Shown piece by piece: positions 1 to 8,240 of a stretch of 64,000 nt of DNA. Every line of letters begins with the position of its first letter. Position 1 is the stretch's first letter. Position numbers and translations under genes: made by a program. The notes under the pieces are model-generated. The model was not told the DNA's origin and searched no databases. It saw nothing but the letters and a program-made list of their open reading frames with translations. Where the stretch lies: assembly GCF_900111895.1 (NCBI RefSeq), contig NZ_FOKB01000002.1:62001-126000 (forward strand), written 5' to 3'. This DNA is from Pseudomonas simiae (GTDB lineage: Bacteria; Pseudomonadota; Gammaproteobacteria; Pseudomonadales; Pseudomonadaceae).

Positions 1-84
1 CGCGTAGTTATCGATGCTTTTCCAGTCTTCATGCGCATATAACCAGGGGGCGGCCCACCATTGGGCCCAGGCGAGATTACTCAT
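1..84 (-). CDS. HrpD/SctK-like T3SS protein, N-terminal 28 codons only
   Basis: A reading frame starts with ATG at 84-82 inside the last codons of hrcJ (8-nt overlap) and stays open for 28 codons to the window edge. The peptide is rich in Trp (five in the first 22 residues). In hrp clusters hrcJ is followed by hrpD, a cytoplasmic sorting-platform protein of the SctK group, so position and translational coupling give the call. The visible part is too short for a domain match. Seen: open frame and overlap. Inferred: identity. Confidence 0.55.
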   Translation of the reverse strand, partial: MSNLAWAQWWAAPWLYAHEDWKSIDNYA

Positions 85-898
85 TGCTGGAATGAGCAGT
101 CATGCTGGAAGACACTTCATGTGTTTGAGCGCGCACGTCAGGCGTCGGCATAACTCGTTGCTTTCGCTTTTGCCAGAACATACCTCCCGATACCATGAAC
201 ACCACTGCGAGCAGCGAAACAGTCACACAGATTCTCCAGAAACCGAGGTCATCTTCGGGAACCAGGAACGGCCCGAAGTAAGCCAAACGCTGTTGCTCCA
301 GATAAGCTGTCGCCGGCACGAACACGACGGTCAATTTCTGCGAGTTGTCGACCGCTGTGGCCATGCCCGGTAAGCTGCTAGCAACCATCCTGCGAACACG
401 CGCCCTGATGCTGTCTGGGTCAAGCCTAGGATCATGTTTGATGAACACTGACGCAGAGGCAGGTTGCACAGGCTCTCCAGGCGCGACGCGCTCAGGCAAT
501 ACCACATGGACCCGGGCGACGATAACGCCGTCAATGTTCGATAAAGTTGTTTCAAGTTCTTGAGACAATGCATAGATATAGCGCGCTCTTTCTTCCAGCG
601 GCGTTGAGATCACACCTTCTTTACGAAAGGTGTTACCCAGCGTAGTGCGTGCTGCCCGAGGGAGCCCTACGGCCTCCAGCGTTCGTACCGCACGCGCAAT
701 CTCGGTGGCGTTGACAACAACGATAACGCCATCTTTTGCCGGAACTTTAGTGGCGCGGATATGTTTGTCAGCCAGCTCCGCTACTACCTCGTTAGCCTCT
801 TGCTCAGTTAGCTGACGATGAAGCTCGACCCGTTCACTACAGGCCTGCAGCAGGAGAGAGAGACATATAACCAATACAAACGGTAGCAGGTGATTCAT
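77..898 (-). CDS. hrcJ: Type III secretion inner-membrane ring lipoprotein SctJ (HrcJ/RscJ)
   Basis: Encodes a 273-residue YscJ/HrcJ-family protein that forms part of the periplasmic inner ring of the T3SS basal body. It has a hydrophobic signal peptide ending in a lipobox with the lipidated Cys at residue 20, the two-lobed periplasmic ring region (about 25-200) with the typical stretch around VARVHVVLPE, and one C-terminal membrane segment at about 220-242 followed by a charged cytoplasmic tail. Length and architecture fit the family. It lies 6 nt downstream of the hrpB-like gene and overlaps the next gene, so it belongs to a hrpA-hrpB-hrcJ-hrpD type operon. In P. fluorescens such genes are usually called rsc/rsp. 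Expression probably depends on the hrp box at 1659-1686 by readthrough. Confidence 0.93.
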   Translation of the reverse strand: MNHLLPFVLVICLSLLLQACSERVELHRQLTEQEANEVVAELADKHIRATKVPAKDGVIVVVNATEIARAVRTLEAVGLPRAARTTLGNTFRKEGVISTPLEERARYIYALSQELETTLSNIDGVIVARVHVVLPERVAPGEPVQPASASVFIKHDPRLDPDSIRARVRRMVASSLPGMATAVDNSQKLTVVFVPATAYLEQQRLAYFGPFLVPEDDLGFWRICVTVSLLAVVFMVSGGMFWQKRKQRVMPTPDVRAQTHEVSSSMTAHSSNE

Positions 899-904
899 TT
901 TAAC

Positions 905-1267
905 CTACTGAAGACTGCTGATTTTATCAATGCATTGTGCGGTTTTACCGACGGATTTTGACAGCATCTGCTGAAGTAGGAGCGCGTCGGAAAGTTGGCC
1001 CGGATATTTTCGAGCTTCATCCAGCTTATTCGGGCTGCTCAAGGCACGCAGGCTTCTAGTCATACGGTCCGTCACAGAACTTAGCTTGCCTGCTGCCTCG
1101 GAAAGTAAGTTTTGCGTAACGGTGCTACCCGTGGCGTGTTTCGAAAATGATGAAGCGGTTACGGCGGCGTTAAAAAAGTCAATATCCGTACTCAAGTCCG
1201 TTAATTTATGGTCTGTGAGGGACTCGGATAGAGAGTTGCGTTCAGTCTGCTTAATAATGCCTATCAT
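905..1267 (-). CDS. HrpB-like T3SS inner rod protein (SctI group)
   Basis: A 120-residue soluble protein with no signal peptide, rich in Ser, Thr and Leu, helical in its second half, with the C-terminal run around LLQQMLSKSVGKTAQCIDK that resembles HrpB (inner rod, SctI) proteins. The location directly before hrcJ matches the hrpA-(hrpZ)-hrpB-hrcJ order of Hrp1-type systems. The start ATG at 1267 has an AGGA 8 nt upstream. There is no separate hrp box in the roughly 100 bp before it, so it should be transcribed by readthrough of the hairpin at 1326-1361. The family diverges quickly in sequence, so the call rests partly on position. Confidence 0.75.
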   Translation of the reverse strand: MIGIIKQTERNSLSESLTDHKLTDLSTDIDFFNAAVTASSFSKHATGSTVTQNLLSEAAGKLSSVTDRMTRSLRALSSPNKLDEARKYPGQLSDALLLQQMLSKSVGKTAQCIDKISSLQ

Positions 1268-1325
1268 AGTAGGATCCTGTAACGTCGAAACTAACGTTGA
1301 GGGGGCTTATCTCCGTGTTTGCTTA

Positions 1326-1361
1326 AAAAGCCTTCCCCGCCGGGGCCGTAGGAAGGCTTTT
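1326..1361 (-). terminator. Hairpin between pilin-like gene and hrpB (attenuator candidate)
   Basis: On the minus strand the stem AAAAGCCTTCC pairs exactly with GGAAGGCTTTT around a GC-rich 14-nt loop, followed by a T run. It sits just after the pilin-like gene and before hrpB, where partial termination would give far more pilin than downstream transcript. Confidence 0.8.
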
Positions 1362-1375
1362 GTAAGTTGAAGCTA

Positions 1376-1576
1376 TTAAACGTTGAGTTTGTCGGATGCT
1401 GCCTTGATACCCGAGGTATTTTGGTTTTCTGCACCCTTAAATGCGTTTTTTACACCATCTGCGCGTTTTTTTGCTTCTGCAGCTTCCAAGCCTTGGTCAG
1501 CATCTTGAGCAGACATTTGGCCACCGCCGTAGCCGCCCGAATAAGGTGAGTAGGATGATCCGCTAGGAATAGCCAT
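1376..1576 (-). CDS. Small Hrp pilin-like protein (HrpA/RspA position)
   Basis: A 66-residue protein: Gly/Ser/Tyr-rich N-terminus, then a helical, charged C-terminal half (residues about 21-66) with no Cys. The ATG at 1576 was chosen over an ATG 13 codons upstream because GGAGAA lies 6 nt before it. It is the first gene behind a hrp box and precedes hrpB and hrcJ, the place held by the hrpA pilin gene in Hrp1 systems. The size is close to that of Erwinia HrpA (about 65 residues) and shorter than P. syringae HrpA. Pilins diverge too fast for recognition by eye, so the function is inferred from position, size and the strong regulatory context. A small harpin or another secreted protein is possible. 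Confidence 0.6.
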   Translation of the reverse strand: MAIPSGSSYSPYSGGYGGGQMSAQDADQGLEAAEAKKRADGVKNAFKGAENQNTSGIKAASDKLNV

Positions 1577-1658
1577 AGTGTTCTCCGTAATTAATATGTG
1601 TAAGTGAAACAGCACGCCTTAAGAAAAAACTCTCCATCCGTAGTGCCGTTCCATCAAT

Positions 1659-1686
1659 TATGTGGTTCAAGAAATGTATGCGTTCC
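1659..1686 (-). promoter_or_regulatory. hrp box (HrpL/RspL-type ECF sigma promoter)
   Basis: On the minus strand GGAACG is followed after 15 nt by CCACATA. The consensus is GGAACC-N15/16-CCACNNA, so 5 of 6 bases of the -35 part and the whole -10 part match at a permitted spacing. It lies about 80 bp upstream of the pilin-like gene, in the same direction. Confidence 0.85.
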
Positions 1687-1740
1687 ACGCATCGCTGGAG
1701 GCTATGTTTCAATAAATGTATTGGTTTGTTTCCGGTGCGC

Positions 1741-2667
1741 TCAACCCAGTGACACTCCCAAGTGCTTTATGCGGTGATACAGGGTTCTTTTGGGAACGCC
1801 CAGTTCGGTTGCCGCACTGTCCACACAATGGCTATTTTGGCGCAGGCACTCTTCAATCAACGATTTTTCCATCTGATGCATGCGCGCCTTCAGGCCCATC
1901 TCTATTTCCTGTCGGGTGATCACGGTTGCTGAAAGCGGAGGCAGGCCCAATACAAAGCGCTTCGCCGTAGATCGAAGCTCGCGGACATTGCCCTTCCAGG
2001 GGTGGCACAGCAACTGCTGCAACAATTGGCTATCGGGAGGGGGAGGGTAGGCGAGTTTGAAATGATCAGCTTCTTGCTGAATCATGTGGAGGAACATAGG
2101 GATTATTCGCGCTCGTCGATCCCGCAAGGCTGGAAGGTGAATGCTGACGACATTCAAGCGGAAGTAGAGATCGCGTCGAAAAGTGCCTTGTTCGACCATC
2201 TCGTGCAAGACGCGTTGGGCAGATGCGATCACGCGCATATCCACCGGGATAAATCGGGTCGAGCCCAGACGCTCGACTCCACGGGATTCCAGCACGCGTA
2301 ACAGCTTGGCTTGTAGCGTCAGTGGCATGCTATCGATTTCATCGAGGTATAAGGTGCCCAGATGGGCTGCTTCAACGAATCCAGCCCGGGACTGCATGGC
2401 CCCCGTATAGGCGCCGCTGTTTACGCCGAACAGCTGGCTCTCGGCAAGACTTTCCGGAATGGCGGCGCAGTTGACGGCAACGAAGTTTCCCTTACGCTGG
2501 GATAGGTAATGAATATGTTGTGCCAACGTATCTTTACCCGTCCCTGTTTCTCCCAATAGCAGAATATCTATATCCAAAGCGGCTGTGTTTTTTATAGTCG
2601 TTTCGATGCTCGGGCAATCAGAGAAAGTTATATCTTCTATAAGACTATTCTGATTGAGCGTCGACAT
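1741..2667 (-). CDS. rspR: HrpR/HrpS-type sigma-54 enhancer-binding protein (RspR-like)
   Basis: A 308-residue AAA+ activator made only of the sigma-54 interaction/ATPase domain plus a Fis-type helix-turn-helix, with no receiver or sensor domain, as in HrpR and HrpS. Walker A is GETGTGKD (about 38-45), the sigma-54 contact loop reads GAYTGA instead of the usual GAFTGA, Walker B is TLYLDEID, and the HTH lies at about 281-303. The start at 2667 has a GGAG 9 nt upstream. In hrp regulation such proteins activate the sigma-54 promoter of hrpL; the sigma factor then acts at hrp boxes like the one at 1659-1686. Only one such activator is visible here, whereas P. syringae has an hrpR-hrpS pair. Symbol follows P. 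fluorescens usage. Confidence 0.88.
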   Translation of the reverse strand: MSTLNQNSLIEDITFSDCPSIETTIKNTAALDIDILLLGETGTGKDTLAQHIHYLSQRKGNFVAVNCAAIPESLAESQLFGVNSGAYTGAMQSRAGFVEAAHLGTLYLDEIDSMPLTLQAKLLRVLESRGVERLGSTRFIPVDMRVIASAQRVLHEMVEQGTFRRDLYFRLNVVSIHLPALRDRRARIIPMFLHMIQQEADHFKLAYPPPPDSQLLQQLLCHPWKGNVRELRSTAKRFVLGLPPLSATVITRQEIEMGLKARMHQMEKSLIEECLRQNSHCVDSAATELGVPKRTLYHRIKHLGVSLG

Positions 2668-3004
2668 ATTATTTTGCTCCAGTGCGGTGGCCGCATGATG
2701 AGGGCTATCTCCATATGAACGCAGTTAAACAGGATTTTTTTATGTTGTCATGAACTGGCCAGAGCGATGGATGACGTGAAAGTTATACGTTTCAGCGAAT
2801 AAAAAAGTTTCAAGTCTTGATGGGCGAGTTTCGCCATTTCAGGTGTAGGGAAAGTCTTAACGTTGCAAGGAAATATTCTAAAGAGGTGTTTTTGCAATGA
2901 GGCTTTTTATCGGGTGTCTTGCGTTTCGCTTTTAAAATTTATGAGCAAATGTATCACGTCATGACGTTTTTAATTTTTTCGTTAGCGAAATTCAAACGCC
3001 CACA
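2668..3004. other. AT-rich intergenic region at the T3SS/core boundary, no gene seen
   Basis: About 340 bp between the activator gene and the ychF terminator is clearly more AT-rich than the flanking core and has no credible open frame on either strand. It should contain the promoter of the activator gene. A perfect 12-bp palindrome, ACGTCATGACGT, lies at 2956-2967, and another TGACGT occurs near 2772. I could not fix a promoter. Confidence 0.6.
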
Positions 3005-3034
3005 AAAAAGCCGATGCAATGCATCGGCTTTTTA
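3005..3034 (-). terminator. Rho-independent terminator after ychF
   Basis: AAAAGCCGATGCA pairs with TGCATCGGCTTTT with a minimal loop, and T runs lie on both sides. It is about 30 bp downstream of the ychF stop on the minus strand and could also work for the opposite strand. Confidence 0.9.
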
Positions 3035-3060
3035 TTCGCGGTATAAACCGCAGGTAACGC

Positions 3061-4161
3061 TTACACGTTGAAGCGGAAGTGCATCACATCGCCATCTTTT
3101 ACGATGTATTCCTTGCCTTCCAAGCGCCACTTGCCCGCTTCCTTGGCACCGGCTTCACCCTTGAACTGAATGAAGTCGTTGTAGGCGATTACCTCGGCAC
3201 GGATAAAACCTTTTTCGAAGTCGGTATGGATCACACCGGCAGCCTGCGGTGCGGTAGCACCGACCTTGACGGTCCAGGCGCGAACTTCTTCGACACCGGC
3301 GGTGAAGTAGGTCTGCAGGTTGAGCATCTCGTAGCCGGCGCGGATTACGCGGTTCAGGCCAGGCTCTTCCAGGCCCAGGGCCTCAAGGAACATGTCTTTT
3401 TCTTCGCCGTCGTCGAGTTCGGCTATTTCTGCTTCGATCTTGTTGCACACCGGAACAACGATGGCGCCTTCTTCGTCGGCAATGGCCTTGACCACATCAA
3501 GCAGTGGGTTGTTCTCGAAGCCATCTTCGGCGACGTTGGCAATGTACATCACTGGCTTGGTGGTCAGCAGGTGGAAGCCTTTGATTACGGCCTTCTCGTC
3601 AGCGCCCATGGTCTTCATCAGGCTGCGTGCCGGCTTGCCCAGGGTGAAGTGCGCGATCAACTGCTCCAGCAGGCCTTTCTGGACTACGGCGTCCTTGTCA
3701 CCACCCTTGGCGTTGCGCGCGACTTTCTGCAGTTGCTTCTCGCAGCTGTCGAGGTCGGCAAAGATCAGTTCCAGGTCGATGATCTCGATGTCGCGTTTCG
3801 GGTCGACGCTGTTGGAGACGTGAATCACGTTCTCGTCTTCAAAGCAGCGGACCACGTGGGCGATGGCATCGGTTTCACGGATGTTGGCCAGGAACTTGTT
3901 GCCCAGGCCTTCACCTTTCGACGCGCCTGCGACCAGGCCGGCGATGTCGACGAATTCCATGGTGGTCGGCAGGATGCGCTTTGGATTGACGATGGCCGCC
4001 AGGGCGTCCAGGCGTGGATCCGGCATCGGCACGATACCGCTGTTGGGCTCGATGGTGCAGAAGGGGAAGTTCTCCGCTGCAATACCGGACTTGGTCAGGG
4101 CGTTGAACAGGGTGGATTTGCCGACGTTGGGCAAGCCGACGATGCCGCAATTGAATCCCAT
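3061..4161 (-). CDS. ychF: Redox-regulated ATPase YchF
   Basis: A 366-residue OBG-family P-loop protein that hydrolyses ATP rather than GTP and associates with ribosomes and stress responses. The P-loop GLPNVGKS lies at residues 9-16, the switch region DIAGLV at about 72-77, and the base-recognition motif is NVAE (NxxE) instead of the NKxD of true GTPases, which marks the ATP preference. A helical insertion and a C-terminal TGS domain ending in the [13 protein letters not shown] tail follow. Length and start match the family exactly. It lies 21 nt downstream of pth in the same direction, the usual pth-ychF pair, and is the last gene before the T3SS island. Confidence 0.97.
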   Translation of the reverse strand: MGFNCGIVGLPNVGKSTLFNALTKSGIAAENFPFCTIEPNSGIVPMPDPRLDALAAIVNPKRILPTTMEFVDIAGLVAGASKGEGLGNKFLANIRETDAIAHVVRCFEDENVIHVSNSVDPKRDIEIIDLELIFADLDSCEKQLQKVARNAKGGDKDAVVQKGLLEQLIAHFTLGKPARSLMKTMGADEKAVIKGFHLLTTKPVMYIANVAEDGFENNPLLDVVKAIADEEGAIVVPVCNKIEAEIAELDDGEEKDMFLEALGLEEPGLNRVIRAGYEMLNLQTYFTAGVEEVRAWTVKVGATAPQAAGVIHTDFEKGFIRAEVIAYNDFIQFKGEAGAKEAGKWRLEGKEYIVKDGDVMHFRFNV

Positions 4162-4182
4162 GGTGTTTCCCCTCGGTAAGAG

Positions 4183-4767
4183 TCAGGCCTTCTGGCTGTG
4201 CAGGTTTTTCATCGCGCGGTTCCATTCACCGGCGAAGATATCCGGCAGCACGCCGAGGGCAAAGTCGATGCTGGCATCGAGTTTTTCCTGTTCGGCGCGT
4301 GGCGCACGACCCAGGACGAAATTTGAAACCATACTGGCAACGCCTGGGTGGCCAATGCCGAGCCGCAGGCGGTAGAAATTATTCTGATTACCCAGCTGCG
4401 CGATGATGTCGCGCAGGCCGTTGTGCCCGCCGTGCCCACCGCCGAGCTTGAGCTTGGCGACACCGGGCGGCAGGTCCAATTCGTCATGGGCCACCAGGAT
4501 TTCCTCGGGTTTGATCCGGAAGAACCCCGCAAGCGCCGCGACAGCCTGGCCGCTGCGGTTCATGTAGGTGGTGGGAATCAGCAGACGAACATCCTGACCC
4601 TGGTGCGAGAAGCGCCCGGTCAGGCCAAAATATTTGCGATCGGCCACCAGGTTCACACCTTGGGCGTGGGCGATGCGCTCAACAAAAAGGGCCCCCGCGT
4701 TATGCCGGGTCTGTTCGTATTCGGCGCCTGGATTTCCCAGGCCAACGATCAGTTTAATGGCAGTCAC
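4183..4767 (-). CDS. pth: Peptidyl-tRNA hydrolase
   Basis: A 194-residue cytoplasmic esterase that releases peptides from peptidyl-tRNA dropped by stalled ribosomes. The N-terminal GLGNPG motif (9-14), the catalytic His in the RHNAG segment (His22), the [10 protein letters not shown] segment holding the conserved Asp, and the [11 protein letters not shown] loop are all present. Length matches the bacterial family. It sits between rplY and ychF in the same direction, as in many gammaproteobacteria. Confidence 0.97.
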   Translation of the reverse strand: MTAIKLIVGLGNPGAEYEQTRHNAGALFVERIAHAQGVNLVADRKYFGLTGRFSHQGQDVRLLIPTTYMNRSGQAVAALAGFFRIKPEEILVAHDELDLPPGVAKLKLGGGHGGHNGLRDIIAQLGNQNNFYRLRLGIGHPGVASMVSNFVLGRAPRAEQEKLDASIDFALGVLPDIFAGEWNRAMKNLHSQKA

Positions 4768-4843
4768 GACAGGGGCCCTTCCTTTGGAGTTGTGGATAAC
4801 ATCGCCGCAACCTGTGTGCGGCGAAAGTGGACGACAGAAGCTA

Positions 4844-4859
4844 TTTACTCAAGAGTAAA
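4844..4859. repeat. Perfect inverted repeat in the rplY-pth spacer
   Basis: TTTACTC and GAGTAAA flank a 2-nt centre in the 167-bp gap between rplY and pth. It is not followed by a T run, so it is not a standard terminator. It may be an operator or an RNA hairpin; function unknown. Confidence 0.5.
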
Positions 4860-4934
4860 CGCCGCGTTATCGCCCGCTTTCTCGCTACGTTTCGGTCCGC
4901 GATGTTTCCTCAAGCTCCGGCAATACAGAGTGAA

Positions 4935-5531
4935 TTACTCTGCAGCGCCTTCTTCAGCTTCTGGAGCAACGCGTGGAGCGTGAACGTTGGCAACAGCTTT
5001 GTCATCACCGTGAGCCAGTGCGACAAACTCAACGCCTTTAGGGGCTTTGAGGTCGGACAGGTGAACGATTGCGCCGACTTCCAGAGCCGACAGGTCGACT
5101 TCGATGAACTCAGGCAGGTCTTTCGGCAGGCAGGTCACTTCGATTTCGTTCAGGACGTGCGAGATCTCGCCGCCTTTCTTGACCGGAGCTTCTTCGCCAA
5201 CAAAGTGCACAGGCACGATAGCGGTCAGTTTCTGGCCAGCTACAACGCGAACGAAGTCAGCGTGCATGATGAACTGCTTGGACGGGTGACGCTGCATCGC
5301 TTTAACGATGACGTTCTGCTTGGCGCCGTCGACGTTCAGTTCGATAACGTGGCTGTAGGCAGCTTCGTTTTCGAACAGCTTGGCGATTTCCTTGGCCAGG
5401 ATGGTCACGGATTCAGCAGGCTTGTTGCCACCGTATACAACGGCTGGGATGTTGGCGGCGTGACGCAGGCGGCGGCTCGCACCTTTCCCCAGGTCAGTAC
5501 GCGCTTGAGCGTTCAGAGTAAAGTCAGTCAT
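4935..5531 (-). CDS. rplY: 50S ribosomal protein L25, long (CTC/TL5) form
   Basis: A 198-residue 5S-rRNA-binding protein. The N-terminal L25 domain (about 1-95, with the GKGASRRLR and PAVVYGG motifs) is followed by the C-terminal CTC/TL5 beta domain (about 100-185) and a short acidic Ala/Glu-rich tail. E. coli L25 has only the first domain; the two-domain form is normal in Pseudomonas. It lies 137 bp downstream of prs, with a strong terminator between them, so it probably has its own promoter. Confidence 0.97.
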   Translation of the reverse strand: MTDFTLNAQARTDLGKGASRRLRHAANIPAVVYGGNKPAESVTILAKEIAKLFENEAAYSHVIELNVDGAKQNVIVKAMQRHPSKQFIMHADFVRVVAGQKLTAIVPVHFVGEEAPVKKGGEISHVLNEIEVTCLPKDLPEFIEVDLSALEVGAIVHLSDLKAPKGVEFVALAHGDDKAVANVHAPRVAPEAEEGAAE

Positions 5532-5595
5532 TTTGTATCTCCAAAATAGCCATCATCGAGGGGCGTTTGCGACCAGCGCCGTACTCGACATGGGC

Positions 5596-5634
5596 AAAAA
5601 AGCCCCGCCCCAACAGAATGTCAGGGCGGGGCGC
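5596..5634 (-). terminator. Rho-independent terminator after prs
   Basis: On the minus strand GCCCCGCCC pairs with GGGCGGGGC around a 12-13-nt loop, followed directly by six T. It lies between prs and rplY. Confidence 0.92.
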
Positions 5635-5668
5635 TTTTCGTCAGTGGGATGTGCCGAAGGTTTGACCC

Positions 5669-6610
5669 TTAGCGGAACATCGCGCTGATCGATTCTTCAT
5701 TGCTGATGCGGCGGACCGCCTCGGCAACGACCGGTGCGATATCCAGTTGACGGATACGCGCACAGGCTTGAGCTGCGGCGGACAACGGGATGGTGTTAGT
5801 CACCACCAGTTCGTCCAACACGGAGTTCTCGATGTTCTCGATCGCTCGGCCCGACAGCACAGGGTGTGTGCAGTAGGCGAAGACTTTAGCCGCACCGTGC
5901 TCTTTCAAGGCTTTCGCCGCGTGGCACAGGGTGCCGGCGGTGTCGACCATGTCATCAACCAGAATACAGGTACGCCCTTCGACATCACCGATGATATGCA
6001 TCACTTCAGAGTGATTGGCTTTCTCGCGGCGTTTGTCGATGATCCCGAGGTCCACGCCCAGGGATTTGGCAACAGCCCGTGCACGCACGACGCCACCAAT
6101 GTCCGGGGACACGATCATCAGGTTTTCAAAGCGCTGGTCTTCGATGTCATCCACCAATACTGGGGAGCCGTAGATGTTATCTACCGGAATATCGAAGAAC
6201 CCCTGGATTTGGTCAGCGTGCAGGTCAACCGTGAGCACACGGTCGATACCTACCACGGTGAGCATGTCAGCAACGACTTTCGCGCTGATAGCCACACGTG
6301 CGGAACGCGGACGGCGATCCTGACGGGCATAACCAAAGTAAGGGATTACAGCTGTGATTCGAGTCGCTGAGGAGCGGCGGAAGGCATCAGCCATCACGAC
6401 GAGTTCCATCAGGTTATCGTTGGTCGGAGCGCAAGTCGGCTGAATAATGAAGACGTCTTTACCGCGGACGTTTTCATTGATCTCGGCTGTAATTTCGCCG
6501 TCGGAAAACTTACCGACAGAGATGTCACCGAGAGGGATATGCAGCTGACGTACGACACGTCGAGCCAGATCGGGGTTAGCATTCCCCGTAAAGACCATCA
6601 TCTTGGACAC
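5669..6610 (-). CDS. prs: Ribose-phosphate pyrophosphokinase (PRPP synthetase)
   Basis: A 313-residue class I enzyme that makes PRPP from ribose 5-phosphate and ATP for nucleotide, His, Trp and NAD synthesis. Visible motifs are the FSDGEI segment, the ATP-contact [10 protein letters not shown] segment, and the ribose-phosphate binding loop within [16 protein letters not shown]. Length equals the bacterial norm. It lies 44 bp downstream of tRNA-Gln in the common Pseudomonas order ispE-tRNA-Gln-prs. Confidence 0.98.
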   Translation of the reverse strand: MSKMMVFTGNANPDLARRVVRQLHIPLGDISVGKFSDGEITAEINENVRGKDVFIIQPTCAPTNDNLMELVVMADAFRRSSATRITAVIPYFGYARQDRRPRSARVAISAKVVADMLTVVGIDRVLTVDLHADQIQGFFDIPVDNIYGSPVLVDDIEDQRFENLMIVSPDIGGVVRARAVAKSLGVDLGIIDKRREKANHSEVMHIIGDVEGRTCILVDDMVDTAGTLCHAAKALKEHGAAKVFAYCTHPVLSGRAIENIENSVLDELVVTNTIPLSAAAQACARIRQLDIAPVVAEAVRRISNEESISAMFR

Positions 6611-6654
6611 GCGCAGTACCTAGAGGCTGAGGGTAACCTGGATGAGTATAGAAA

Positions 6655-6729
6655 TGGCAGGGGCGGCTGGATTCGAACCAACGCATGGCAGGATCAAAAC
6701 CTGCTGCCTTACCGCTTGGCGACGCCCCT
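6655..6729 (-). tRNA. tRNA-Gln (anticodon TTG)
   Basis: A 75-nt cloverleaf with encoded CCA. The acceptor stem AGGGGCG pairs with CGCCCCT, the anticodon loop reads TTTTGAT giving anticodon TTG, and the T loop is TTCGAAT. It lies between ispE and prs on the same strand and is probably processed from their shared transcript. Confidence 0.98.
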
Positions 6730-6765
6730 GTATCTGTTGCAACGAGTGCCTAACACTCGGTTCCT

Positions 6766-7617
6766 TTAGAGCAGACTTTGCAGCTTGCGATGCAACATCG
6801 AAACGTTGCTTCCCTTTGCTACAAACCCTGTAAGGGTCTCTGTAAGAAGGGCCGAGACTTTATCAGCTTCAGCTTTGCTTGGGAAGCCCCCAAACACACA
6901 ACTTCCAGTTCCGGTTAATTTTGCTTCGGTAAATTTACCTAGCAAATTCAAAGCGTTACGTACTTCTGGATAACGCCTTGCTACAACCGGTAAGCAGTCA
7001 TTTCGACTGTTTCCCTTGGGAACGGGGCGCACTTTAATGGGAGGAGAGTTACGTGTCAACAGTGGATCTGAAAAAATTTCTGCTGTACTTACAGATACTT
7101 GCGGAACAAGCACGACATACCACGGCTCTTCGGGGTATTCGGGGGTGAGTTTTTCCCCTACGCCCTCGGCGAAAGCCGCGTGCCCACGCACGAAAACCGG
7201 GACGTCGGCGCCCAGCGTCAGGCCCAGCGCTGCCAGGCGATCATCGTCCCAGCCCAGTTGCCATAAATGATTCAGACCCAGCAATGTGGTGGCGGCATTC
7301 GAGCTGCCGCCACCGATTCCACCGCCCATGGGCAAAATTTTATCGATCCAGATATCGATGCCGAGCCGGCAACCGGATTGCTCCTGAAGTTTTTTCGCCG
7401 CCTTCACGATCAAGTTGCTGTCGTGAGGGACGCCTTCGAATTCGGTATGCAGCTTGATCACGCCATCGTCGCGCACGGCGAAGGTCAGTTCATCGCCGTA
7501 GTCGAGAAATTGAAACAGTGTCTGCAACTCGTGATAGCCGTCTTTGCGGCGACCGAGAATGTGCAGCATCAGATTGAGCTTGGCCGGGGAGGGCAGGGTC
7601 AATGTTTGTCCGGTCAC
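6766..7617 (-). CDS. ispE: 4-diphosphocytidyl-2-C-methyl-D-erythritol kinase
   Basis: A 283-residue GHMP kinase, the fourth step of the MEP isoprenoid pathway. It has the N-terminal SPAKLNL motif, the ATP-binding [15 protein letters not shown] loop at about residues 91-105, and the C-terminal [11 protein letters not shown] segment. The start codon is GTG at 7617, one base past the lolB stop, so the two genes are coupled. Order lolB-ispE-tRNA-Gln-prs is typical of Pseudomonas. Confidence 0.97.
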   Translation of the reverse strand: MTGQTLTLPSPAKLNLMLHILGRRKDGYHELQTLFQFLDYGDELTFAVRDDGVIKLHTEFEGVPHDSNLIVKAAKKLQEQSGCRLGIDIWIDKILPMGGGIGGGSSNAATTLLGLNHLWQLGWDDDRLAALGLTLGADVPVFVRGHAAFAEGVGEKLTPEYPEEPWYVVLVPQVSVSTAEIFSDPLLTRNSPPIKVRPVPKGNSRNDCLPVVARRYPEVRNALNLLGKFTEAKLTGTGSCVFGGFPSKAEADKVSALLTETLTGFVAKGSNVSMLHRKLQSLL

Positions 7618-7618
7618 G

Positions 7619-8236
7619 TTATTGCCCCAGCTTGCGCGGTTGCCAGTCCTTGATCACCAGCGTGACGTCAAGGTCGGTGCCGTGCAGCTTGATGCGCTCG
7701 GGCAGCCAATAGCCGCTTTGTTCCACATAGCTCAAATACTCCACCTGCCAGCCATCTTGTTCCAGCGTTGCCAGGCGGCTGTCGCCATTGAGGCTCAGGC
7801 GACTCTTGCTGTCAGGCGCGGGCAGACCGCGTACCCACCAGACCAGGTGAGACACCGGCAGCTTCCAGCCAATCTGTTCTTCCAGCAGCGCTTCCGGCGA
7901 GGTCGCTTCATAACGCCCCTGGTTGGCCACCTCGAGGCTGACTTGCCCCGGTCGACCCGTCAGGCGCGCCGCGCCACGTCCCAGCGGGCCGGACAGGCGA
8001 ATATCGTAGTAATCCTGGCGTTGCAGCCAGAACAAGGTGCCGCTGCCGGAGTCCTTCGGCGCGCGAACCCCCACTTTGCCTTCGATCTGCCAGCCATCGA
8101 TGCTGCTGAGCTGGTCCTTGTGCTGTTTCCACTGCGCCGGGTTGCCCTGGCCTTCAACGGATTCACGGGCGCCGAAACCCGCGCAACCGGCGAGCAGGGC
8201 GATAAAGCTGAAAACAACAATGTGGCGCAAGAACAT
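7619..8236 (-). CDS. lolB: Outer-membrane lipoprotein insertion protein LolB
   Basis: A 205-residue lipoprotein that accepts lipoproteins from LolA and inserts them into the outer membrane. The signal peptide ends in LLAGC with the lipidated Cys at residue 18; Gly rather than Asp follows the Ala-Gly-Cys-Ala region, consistent with outer-membrane sorting. The LolB fold is indicated by [10 protein letters not shown] and the [23 protein letters not shown] stretch (about residues 48-91). It lies 4 nt downstream of the TPR lipoprotein gene and 1 nt upstream of ispE. Confidence 0.95.
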   Translation of the reverse strand: MFLRHIVVFSFIALLAGCAGFGARESVEGQGNPAQWKQHKDQLSSIDGWQIEGKVGVRAPKDSGSGTLFWLQRQDYYDIRLSGPLGRGAARLTGRPGQVSLEVANQGRYEATSPEALLEEQIGWKLPVSHLVWWVRGLPAPDSKSRLSLNGDSRLATLEQDGWQVEYLSYVEQSGYWLPERIKLHGTDLDVTLVIKDWQPRKLGQ

Positions 8237-8240
8237 AAGC

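Noticed and set aside
1641..1670. Second possible hrp box (GAACC then CAC on the minus strand)
   Set aside because: The spacing is about 17 nt and the -10 part is incomplete; the site at 1659-1686 fits far better.
3079..4179. 366-codon open frame on the plus strand across ychF
   Set aside because: It is the exact antisense of ychF, an unmistakable gene, and encodes no recognisable protein; GC-rich codon use leaves such frames open.
4803..4822. GC-rich hairpin between rplY and pth as a terminator
   Set aside because: It is not followed by a T run on the minus strand, and the genes are usually co-expressed.
6642..6833. Small plus-strand frame with AGAAGFEPTHG-like sequence
   Set aside because: It is the antisense of tRNA-Gln, another common false protein.
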